Assembly: GCF_039544305.1 (NCBI RefSeq)
Contig: NZ_BAABLK010000036.1
Span: forward strand, 1 to 64,000
From: Paeniglutamicibacter antarcticus_C
GTDB taxonomy: Bacteria > Actinomycetota > Actinomycetes > Actinomycetales > Micrococcaceae
Reading direction: 5' to 3'
DNA: 64,000 nucleotides
A program made the position numbers and the translations under genes. Under the pieces are notes generated by a model. That model was given only the letters and a program-made list of their open reading frames with translations. It did no database searches and was not told where the DNA came from. Below are positions 25,762 to 32,634 of the stretch, piece by piece; the stretch's first letter is position 1, and each line of letters begins with the position of its first letter.

Positions 25762-28134
25762 TTAGCCCCAGACCAGGTTCCAGGTGCCACACGCGATGGC
25801 CGCCCATGACGCGCCCAGCCCCAGAAGCAACCCGGTGGCCACGACCGCGGCATCCTTGATCCCGAAGACGGACTTGCGCAGCCAGGTCCGTTCGGTGGTC
25901 CCGAAGCCTTTGGCCTCCATGGTCACCGCAAGTCGCGACCCACGCCGGATGGCCTGGACCAACAAGGCAAAGACCTGCCCAAGGTTTGCCCGCAAGCGAG
26001 CTGGCGCGGAACCCCGGCTGCCCACGCCCCTGGCACGCCGGGCCATGCCCAGTGTCGTCCATTCCTCTATCAACAGGCCCAGCAGGCGCATTCCCGCCAA
26101 GGCACCCAGGACAAAGCGGTGCGGAAGCTTCGCCTTTTGGGCCAGGGAGTTAGCCAGGTCGGTGGGGTCGGTGGTGAACAGCAACAGCACCGCCGGTATC
26201 GCCACCGCGAAGGCCCGAAGGCCCGTTGCGGCGCCGGCGGCCAAGGACCCCTCAGTGATATCAAAAATCCCCAGGTCCACCAGCACCGCACCGGAGTCCC
26301 GGCCCACCAGCGTGGTTCCCCAGGCGGCGAAGAGCGCTGCCAACATCAGCGGCCACCCCCGGGCCAGGAAGCGCGGTATCGACATTCCCGCCAGCGGCAG
26401 GGCAAACAAGGTCGCCAGAACCACCAACCCACTGCTAAGCCAGTCCATTGAGGCGATCAACGGAAGGGTTGCCAGAACCACCGCGGCCAGTTTGGCCAGG
26501 GGATTCACGGAGCCCAGGAAGCTGGCAGCACCGTTGGCGTCCTCTTCCAGCAGCCCGGCACGTTTCTCGGGCCCCTTCTCGCTGTGTGCCGCAGCTTCCA
26601 CCGTGAATTCGCGCGAGCCCAGAGCGCTGGCGAAATCGGCGTCGTGGGTCACCGCGATGATGGCGGTGCCTCGCTGGAGTTCCTCGCGCAGCAACAATGC
26701 CAGTTCGCGCCATGTATTGGCATCCTGGCCGAACGTCGGTTCATCAAGGATCAACACCTGTGGGCCCGAAGCCAGCACCGTGGCCACCGAGAGCCGCCGC
26801 TTTTCCCCTCCGGAAAGCGTGAAGGGGTTCGCGTCGGCCAAGTGGCCCAGCCGCAACCGAACCAGCAGCTCCTGGACCCGCTCCCGGATCTGTCCGTGGG
26901 TGAAAAGCGGTTCCCTGGTTCCGGGCTTGACCGCGTGGGTGGGCCCGAAGGCCAGTTCCTCGGCCACCGTGTTGGTGACGAATTGGTGCTCGGGTTCCTG
27001 GAACACCGAACCAATGCGAGCCACCAATTCGGTGGCGCGCCACCGGTAGGGGTCCGCTTCGGGCCCGGAGGCCAGCTCATCGGTGGCCAGCACGGTTCCG
27101 GCGGCCTTGGGCAGCAGCCCACCCAGGGTCAAGGCGAAGGTTGATTTCCCGGCGCCGTTGGCGCCGCGGATGCACCATGCCTCGCCCCCGCGCACCGCTA
27201 TCTCCAGCCCGTTGGCCGCGACCCGGCCCCCACGCTTGCGGGCAACCTCCAGCTCGCGTGCTTCCAGAAGCACGGACCCCGCTGGGGCCCACTCGATCCG
27301 TGGCTCGAATTCCGGGGTGTAGCCCGGGACCCAGACCCCGGCCGCTATCAGGTCCTCACGGATCGGGCCCGGAGCAAAAAGCTGTCCGGGTGTTCCCTGG
27401 TGGGCAACCCCTCCACCGGGTTCAAGCACGATGACCCGGTCCATGTGATGGGACCAGGCCTCAAGCCGGTGCTCGACGATCAACAACGTGGCACCGGTGG
27501 CATCAAGCGCCCGGATCACCGCATCCCTGACCTCCAGGACGCCTTCGGGGTCAAGGTTCGCGGTCGGTTCATCCAGAAGCACCAACCCCGGGCCCATGGC
27601 CAGGATCCCTGCAAGCGCCAGCCGTTGCTTTTGTCCCCCCGAGAGAGCCGCGGTGGGATGGTCCAACGGGATATCGAGGCCTACGGACTGAAGTGCCGCG
27701 ATGATCCGTTTCTGGATTTCTTCGGGCGGCACCGAAAGGTTTTCGGCGCCGAAGGCCACGTCGTCACCGACCCGTGCCTGGATAACCTGGGTTTCGGGGT
27801 CTTGTTGCATAAGCCCGACCAAGCCCCGGCAGTGACCCGCCGGGGTTCCGTTGAGCAGCAGTTCCCCTGATGAATAGGACTCGTCGTCCTCGGCCAAGAC
27901 ACCGGCCAGGGCGTAAAGCAGAGAGGATTTCCCGGCGCCCGAGGGACCGGCCAGCAGCACCCTCTCCCCGGCACGGATTTCCAGGTCCAGGCCCCACAGC
28001 GCGGGGTCGGCGCGTCCCGCGTGCCGCCACCCCCAGTCGCGGGCACTGACGCCGACGCCGATGGTCGTTGCTTCCTGCTCGTCGGTCCGGGCGAGCGGAT
28101 CGTGCTCCTCGTGCAGCATTGATGCTGTAGACAT
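25762..28134 (-). CDS. ykoD: ECF transporter A-A'-T fusion for thiamine precursor (YkoD+YkoC)
   Basis: A 790-residue energy-coupling module. ATPase 1 has Walker A GPSGAGKSS at ~63, LSGGQKQRLALAG and VLLDEPTANLDPEG. ATPase 2 has GANGAGKST (~325), LSGGEKRRLSVATVL and LILDEPTFGQD. A C-terminal transmembrane T component follows from ~535 (GSVNPLAKLAAV... through the coupling helices with ARRARGVGSRG and TMEAKGFG). Bacillus encodes these as YkoD (both ATPases) and YkoC; here they are one chain. ATG 28134 lies 16 bp after the S-component stop, under the same TPP riboswitch. Confidence 0.85.
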   Translation of the reverse strand: MSTASMLHEEHDPLARTDEQEATTIGVGVSARDWGWRHAGRADPALWGLDLEIRAGERVLLAGPSGAGKSSLLYALAGVLAEDDESYSSGELLLNGTPAGHCRGLVGLMQQDPETQVIQARVGDDVAFGAENLSVPPEEIQKRIIAALQSVGLDIPLDHPTAALSGGQKQRLALAGILAMGPGLVLLDEPTANLDPEGVLEVRDAVIRALDATGATLLIVEHRLEAWSHHMDRVIVLEPGGGVAHQGTPGQLFAPGPIREDLIAAGVWVPGYTPEFEPRIEWAPAGSVLLEARELEVARKRGGRVAANGLEIAVRGGEAWCIRGANGAGKSTFALTLGGLLPKAAGTVLATDELASGPEADPYRWRATELVARIGSVFQEPEHQFVTNTVAEELAFGPTHAVKPGTREPLFTHGQIRERVQELLVRLRLGHLADANPFTLSGGEKRRLSVATVLASGPQVLILDEPTFGQDANTWRELALLLREELQRGTAIIAVTHDADFASALGSREFTVEAAAHSEKGPEKRAGLLEEDANGAASFLGSVNPLAKLAAVVLATLPLIASMDWLSSGLVVLATLFALPLAGMSIPRFLARGWPLMLAALFAAWGTTLVGRDSGAVLVDLGIFDITEGSLAAGAATGLRAFAVAIPAVLLLFTTDPTDLANSLAQKAKLPHRFVLGALAGMRLLGLLIEEWTTLGMARRARGVGSRGSAPARLRANLGQVFALLVQAIRRGSRLAVTMEAKGFGTTERTWLRKSVFGIKDAAVVATGLLLGLGASWAAIACGTWNLVWG

Positions 28135-28150
28135 ATGTTTCCGCCCCTGC

Positions 28151-28777
28151 TTAACCGAAGACGGATTCGCTGGCGGCCTTGCGGCTGCCCAAGGCACTCA
28201 ACGCCCCGGTATTTGCCAGTGCGCGGGTGGCCAGGAACGAGAGCAGCCCGGCAATAACGATGCCCGAGATGCTCATGCACACGACATAGACCACCAGCAT
28301 GCTGTCGGTGTATTCGGGGAAGTACCGGAAGATGTAGGCGTCGTTGATGCCGCCGAAGAGCCCGGTGCCGGCACCGGCCAGCAGCGCGACGGGCAGGTTG
28401 AACTTGCGGTAGCGGAACGCTGCGAAGACGATTTCCGCCCCGGCGCCCTGTACCAGGCCCGCGGCCAGCACGGTCCAGCCGAATTCCGAGCCCATGAGCA
28501 TCGACACCGCGGCGGCGACCATCTCGCAGAAGATCGCGGCACCGGGCTTGCGGATGATCAGTGCTCCGAGCACCGCGGGGAAGAGCCACATCCCGGAGAC
28601 CAGGGACGTGGCCGGCGGGAAGGCCAGGAAGAGTCCGTCGAAGATGTGGTGGGTGCTGTTCCAGGCCCAGAAAATCACCCCCGAGCACACGGCGATGACC
28701 GCCGCAATGACAATGTCCACGACGCGCCAGCTGGTGGTTGCCGTTTGGTGCCCGAGGGGCTGTTTGATGATGTTCAT
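28151..28777 (-). CDS. ykoE: ECF transporter S component, YkoE family (thiamine/HMP)
   Basis: A 208-residue membrane protein with about six helices that binds hydroxymethylpyrimidine or thiamine. Family stretches are WNSTHHIFDGLFLAFPPATSL (part: THHIFDGLFLAFPP), MLMGSEFGWTVLAAGLVQGAG and the C-terminal VVYVVCMSISGIVIAGL. ATG 28777 is chosen because AAGGAGG precedes it by 9 nt. The gene is preceded by a TPP riboswitch and followed by its energizing A-A-T partner, so substrate inference is strong. Confidence 0.88.
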   Translation of the reverse strand: MNIIKQPLGHQTATTSWRVVDIVIAAVIAVCSGVIFWAWNSTHHIFDGLFLAFPPATSLVSGMWLFPAVLGALIIRKPGAAIFCEMVAAAVSMLMGSEFGWTVLAAGLVQGAGAEIVFAAFRYRKFNLPVALLAGAGTGLFGGINDAYIFRYFPEYTDSMLVVYVVCMSISGIVIAGLLSFLATRALANTGALSALGSRKAASESVFG

Positions 28778-28786
28778 GGTGTGGAT

Positions 28787-28806
28787 CCTCCTTGGATTCA
28801 AGGAGG
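28787..28806 (-). promoter_or_regulatory. Shine-Dalgarno-sequestering hairpin of ykoE
   Basis: In the mRNA, CCTCCTTG (28806-28799) pairs perfectly with CAAGGAGG (28794-28787) across a 4-nt loop, hiding the ribosome-binding site of ykoE. It follows the TPP aptamer and is the likely expression platform for translational control. Confidence 0.7.
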
Positions 28807-28837
28807 GGAGGGAATGCCCGTCATGCATTGCACCCCT

Positions 28838-28950
28838 GAGAACTCGACTTCCTTCGCCGGTACTAGCCGGAGCAGGTTCGAGGGTCTGCGGCTGTGCGCA
28901 CTCTCAGCGTCTAGGTGCGGTTTTCACCGCACGACGCTCCCCTGTCGTGA
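28838..28950 (-). ncRNA. TPP riboswitch (THI element)
   Basis: Reading the minus strand, the conserved core is present in order: GGGGAGC, GCTGAGAGTG, GACCCTCGAACCTG, CCGGCTAGTACCGGCG and AAGGAAG. The P1 closing pair CGAC/GTCG lies at 28944-28950 and near 28845. It controls the ykoE-ykoDC thiamine-precursor transporter, repressing it when thiamine pyrophosphate is plentiful. Confidence 0.92.
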
Positions 28951-29023
28951 TTGTTTCAGTTCTTCGATGCTACCTCACGCTATGCTGGATCGAGTACCTT
29001 TGCCGCAACATTCGGGAGTCCCC

Positions 29024-29278
29024 ATGAACAGCTTGATGAAACTACTCGGTCCGGTCATCTCCATCGCCGCGGGCTTCGTGGGTGGAAAGATCGTCGACAA
29101 GGCGTGGGTCGGTTTCACCGGCCAGCAGCCTCCCAAGCACGGCGACAAAGAAGCCCAAGCCGAAGCCTCGATGCGCCAAGCCATCGCCTTCGCGGTGATT
29201 TCGGCCGTTGTCGCAGCGCTGATCCAGGTGCTTGCCGACCGCGGCACGCAGAAGGCGGTCGCGAAGCTCCGCAAGTAG
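29024..29278 (+). CDS. DUF4235 family small membrane protein
   Basis: An 84-residue protein with two predicted membrane helices: LLGPVISIAAGFVGGKIVDKAW (part: ISIAAGFVGGKIVDKAW) and FAVISAVVAALIQVLADRGTQ. This is the DUF4235 pattern, common in actinobacteria and of unknown function. ATG 29024 was chosen over longer in-frame extensions because CGGGAG precedes it and the family begins here. It diverges from the TPP-riboswitch operon and ends at a strong hairpin. Confidence 0.75.
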   Translation: MNSLMKLLGPVISIAAGFVGGKIVDKAWVGFTGQQPPKHGDKEAQAEASMRQAIAFAVISAVVAALIQVLADRGTQKAVAKLRK

Positions 29279-29303
29279 GGCTCGGTCCCGCTTTTTCCAA
29301 GAA

Positions 29304-29345
29304 CGCCTCGGGTAACCAAAGCAACCGCTTTGGTTACCCGAGGCG
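29304..29345. terminator. Strong bidirectional hairpin terminator
   Basis: Arms CGCCTCGGGTAACCAAAGC and GCTTTGGTTACCCGAGGCG pair over 19 bp around AACC. Located between the convergent DUF4235 gene and mrpG; serves both. GTTT follows on the plus side. Confidence 0.85.
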
Positions 29346-29352
29346 TTTGTGA

Positions 29353-29760
29353 CTAGTCCAGGAAATCGGAGCGGTCCCGCTCCCCGTCCTGCCCGTGTTC
29401 GCGTTCCTCGCGCTGCGCCGCTGCCTGGACGACGGCTGCAAGCTCATCAACGATGAGCGTCTCGCGCTTGAGGTGCCTTGTGCGGTATCCAGCACGCCCG
29501 ACCATGTGCGCCGACACCGGCGCGGTGAGCAGCTGCAGCAACCACGCCAGGAGCAGCACCGGCAACACCACCCAGGACCGCAGTTCCAGGCCAAGGGCGG
29601 CCAACAGCAGGAACAGCCCCAGCACCTGCGGCTTGGTAGCCGCGTGCAGGCGCGAAAGCAGGTCGGGAAAGCGCAGCATCCCGATGCCGGCGGCAAGGGA
29701 CATCAGGCACCCCACGACCATGAATGTCCCGGCCACGACGTCAATCACGGTATCGAGCAT
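29353..29760 (-). CDS. mnhG: Na+/H+ antiporter subunit MrpG
   Basis: A 135-residue membrane subunit (three helices, GIGMLRFPDLLSRLHAATKP signature) of the multi-subunit Mrp (Mnh) antiporter, which exchanges cytoplasmic Na+ for protons. The hydrophilic C-terminus is longer than usual. Last gene of the mrp operon: its ATG shares one base with the mrpF stop (TGATG). Confidence 0.92.
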   Translation of the reverse strand: MLDTVIDVVAGTFMVVGCLMSLAAGIGMLRFPDLLSRLHAATKPQVLGLFLLLAALGLELRSWVVLPVLLLAWLLQLLTAPVSAHMVGRAGYRTRHLKRETLIVDELAAVVQAAAQREEREHGQDGERDRSDFLD

Positions 29761-30023
29761 CAGGCGTTTCTCCGATCGGTGACGAAGCGCGAGACCGTCA
29801 CCGACCCGACGAACCCGACAAGGCAGGCCAGCAGCACGAAGATGAGGTTGTCGGTGTGTTTGTTAACGGTCATCTCGATGCACAACGCCGCGGAGAGGAT
29901 CAGCAGCAGCACATCGGTGGCGATCACCCGTTCAAGGATGGACGGGCCCTTGGCAAGCCTGATGATGGTCAGGGCCCCTGCGATCGACAGGGTGATGCCA
30001 CAGACCCACAAGACGATGTTCAT
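29760..30023 (-). CDS. mnhF: Na+/H+ antiporter subunit MrpF
   Basis: An 87-residue three-helix subunit: LSIAGALTIIRLAKGPSILERVIATDVL is the family's central stretch (part: RLAKGPSILERVIATDVL). It overlaps mrpE by 4 bp (ATGA) and mrpG by one base, so translation is coupled along the operon. Confidence 0.93.
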   Translation of the reverse strand: MNIVLWVCGITLSIAGALTIIRLAKGPSILERVIATDVLLLILSAALCIEMTVNKHTDNLIFVLLACLVGFVGSVTVSRFVTDRRNA

Positions 30024-30634
30024 GATGCGCTTGCCCCTTCGTTGCTCTCACCGTTCTTCAGCGCGGCGAGGCCGGCGAGTTCCTTGGTGGTTCCCATCAT
30101 GCGGATCAGCCTTTCCTCGATCTTCATCACTGCGGCCCTGGCCGCGTCGACGCCGGCCTGGTCGTTGACGTTGAGCACATGCAGGTACAAGGTTGAGGAC
30201 CGCCGGTCCACCTCCACGACGTAGGAACCGGGCACCAACGTCAAGACGTGTCCCACGAAGGTGACCAGCAGGTCCGAATCAGTGCGCAGCGTCACGGCGA
30301 TGATCGCGCTCTTGGTGCGCGGTCCACGGAACACCGCAAGGTACATGACCTCGAAGCTTGCCCACGTCACATCACGCAGGAACGCCCCGACGAACACCGC
30401 TGCGTGCCAGAAGTTGAAACGCCCGGAGAGGATCACCGGGGGCAGGCGGAAGACCCTGATTAGACCCAGCGAGAGCAGCAACCCGAAGATGAGGTTGCCG
30501 ATTGCGAAGTCCTGCCACAGAGCTCCCCAGATGAGCATCATCCACACCAGCAGCGGGAGTTCCTGGCCCAAGGTGGTCCGCGGGCGCTTGGTCCCCTCAT
30601 CGGAGACGTCGTGCAGGCGTTGGTCCCGGCTCAT
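30020..30634 (-). CDS. mnhE: Na+/H+ antiporter subunit MrpE
   Basis: A 204-residue subunit with two or three membrane helices and a cytoplasmic domain carrying the family motif LVPGSYVVEVDRRSSTLYLHVLNV (part: PGSYVVEVDRRSSTLYLHVL). An N-terminal extension before the first helix (DVSDEGTKRPRTTLGQELP) is atypical of shorter homologues. ATGA overlap with mrpD upstream and with mrpF downstream. Confidence 0.92.
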   Translation of the reverse strand: MSRDQRLHDVSDEGTKRPRTTLGQELPLLVWMMLIWGALWQDFAIGNLIFGLLLSLGLIRVFRLPPVILSGRFNFWHAAVFVGAFLRDVTWASFEVMYLAVFRGPRTKSAIIAVTLRTDSDLLVTFVGHVLTLVPGSYVVEVDRRSSTLYLHVLNVNDQAGVDAARAAVMKIEERLIRMMGTTKELAGLAALKNGESNEGASAS

Positions 30635-32161
30635 CGTCCCGGCCCCCCCGAGGTGCCCAGCACAGCTTCGATGTAGTTGTTCCGATCCAGCAATTGCCCG
30701 GCGACCTGGTCGCTGAACTCGAACAGCGGACCGGCGAACACCGTCAGAGCCACCCCCACCAGGACCAATGCTGCGGTCATCGCCAGCATGCCCGTCGGCA
30801 ACAGTGCGGTATCCCCGCGGTCGCTGTAGCGGCTTGCCGGTTCTTGGGCAACGATGTCGTAGGTCGCCCCGCGGATTTCCCCGGCGCCCACCAGCAACAA
30901 CGGATCGGGATCGGTGGCGTCCTCGGCCTTGCGCCAGAACGCCCTGTTCCAGACACGCGCCACCGCCAGCAGGGTCAGCAGCGAGGTCAGCAGCGAGACG
31001 CCAACCAGTACCCAGGCCAGCGGCGTACCTAGCTGGGCACCGCCTTGGATAAGCCCGAGCTTGCCCAGGAACCCGGAGAACGGCGGGATCCCGCCCAGGT
31101 TCATGGCCGGGATGAAGTAGAGCACCGAGAGCAGCGGGGAGAGCTTGGCCAGCGAGCCGAGCCGTTCGATGCTCGAGGTCCCCGCCCGGCGCTCAATGAG
31201 CCCGGCAACCAGGAACAGCGAGGTCTGCACCACGATGTGGTGGGCCACGTAGAACACGGTGGCCCCGAGGCCCAGCTGGTTGCCCACCGCCACCCCGAAG
31301 ATCAGGAAGCCGATGTGGCTGGTCAGGGTGAAGGAAAGCATCCGCTTGAAGTCGGTCTGCGCCACCGCACCGAGTATCCCGATCAGCATGGTCAGCCCGG
31401 CCACCACCATCAGCGCGTTGGAGAGCTGGTTTCCGGGGAACAGCAGGGTTTCGGTGCGGATGATCGCATAGACACCGACCTTGGTCAGCAAGCCGGCGAA
31501 CACCGCGGTCACCGGTGCCGGTGCGGTCGGGTAGGAATCCGGAAGCCAGAAGGNGGTCTGCCATGTTCACGGTGCCAGTCGCGGCGTAGATCATGCCGAT
31601 GGCGATCAAGAACAGCATCGAGGATGCCACCGAGACCACCACGTAGGTGGTTCCGGCGCGGATCCGCGCCGTGGTCCCGCCCAGGGTCATCAGCACATAG
31701 GAGGCGGTCAGCAGGATCTCGAAGCCCACGTAGAGGTTGAACAGGTCCCCGGCCAAAAACGCGTTGGACACCCCGGCCACCAGGATCAGGTAGGCCGGGT
31801 GGAAGATCGAGACGGGTCCGCTTTCGTCCCCGTCGGCCATGCCCTGCCCGGTGGCATAGAGCAGCACCGCCAACGAGACGATGGAGGAAACCACCAACAT
31901 GAAGGCGGAGAACCCGTCAACGACCATGGAAATGCCAAAGGGCGGGGCCCAACCGCCCAGGGTCACCGAGTAGGTCTCACCGCCCCAGACCTGGGCCAAC
32001 ATCCAGGTTTCCAGCGACAGGGTGATGACCAGGATCCCGATGGTCACCACGCGCTGGGAACGTCGGCGTCGGCGCAGGACGAAGGCCAGGGCCGCACCGA
32101 AGATCGGCAACGCCACGGCCAGGGGCGCAAACGAGACTGCGGTCAGGGGAGCATCGATCAT
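30631..32161 (-). CDS. mnhD: Na+/H+ antiporter subunit MrpD, interrupted by an assembly gap
   Basis: Proton-translocating subunit homologous to NuoM/N. The 5' part (32161 to ~31556, MIDAPLTAVSFAPLAV to TGTVNMAD) and the 3' part (~31553 to 30631, FWLPDSYPTAPAPVTAVFAG to the stop) are both intact, but in different frames across the ambiguous base at 31554. Intact homologues have about 30-35 more residues between TGTVNMAD and FWLPDSYP, including the helix with the GIKAA lysine. About 100 bp are therefore missing from the assembly. ATGA overlaps with mrpC and mrpE argue that the gene is really whole. Confidence 0.85.
31554..31554. other. Ambiguous base marking a probable assembly gap
   Basis: The only N in the window. 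It lies exactly where mrpD loses about 100 bp and changes frame, so it probably stands for a collapsed gap rather than one uncertain base. Confidence 0.75.
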
Positions 32162-32634
32162 GGCCGTTGTCCCTTCTGCCGGATCTCCCGCGGCGGTTTC
32201 GGATTCCACGCGTCCTTTTCCGCGTCGAACTCCGTGGTGTCCTCGGGAACTGGGGAATCTTCCTCGAAGTCGAACGGCGACTGCATCGAGACGCGGAGGT
32301 CCTCGTCGTCATCGGCCACCACGTCGGCCCGGGAGATCACCCAGGAGCGGTAGATCAGCGCCAGCATGAAGGCGGTCACCGCGAAGGTGATCACGATGGC
32401 CGTGAGGATCAAGGCCTGCGGCAGAGGGTCTGAGTAGGCCTTCGCCGCGAGCCCCTCCTGGTAGAGCGGCGCTTGGCCGCGGCGCCCCCCGGCGGTAAGG
32501 ATCAGCAGGTTCACCCCGTTGCCCAGCAGCACGATACCCAGCAGCACCCGGGTCAGCGAGCGCTCGAGCAAAAGGTAGATGCCCACGGCGAAAAGCACGC
32601 CCATCACAATGAGCAAGGTGATATTAGTGCTCAA
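32158..32634 (-). CDS. mnhC: Na+/H+ antiporter subunit MrpC
   Basis: A 158-residue NuoK-like three-helix subunit (VGIYLLLERSLTRVLLGIVLLGNGVNLL, part: LLERSLTRVLLGIVLLGNGV; then DPLPQALILTAIVI with its conserved proline). The acidic C-terminal tail (~115-158) is longer than in Bacillus. The start codon is TTG, overlapping the mrpA TGA (TTGA), and its stop overlaps the mrpD ATG. Confidence 0.92.
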   Translation of the reverse strand: MSTNITLLIVMGVLFAVGIYLLLERSLTRVLLGIVLLGNGVNLLILTAGGRRGQAPLYQEGLAAKAYSDPLPQALILTAIVITFAVTAFMLALIYRSWVISRADVVADDDEDLRVSMQSPFDFEEDSPVPEDTTEFDAEKDAWNPKPPREIRQKGQRP

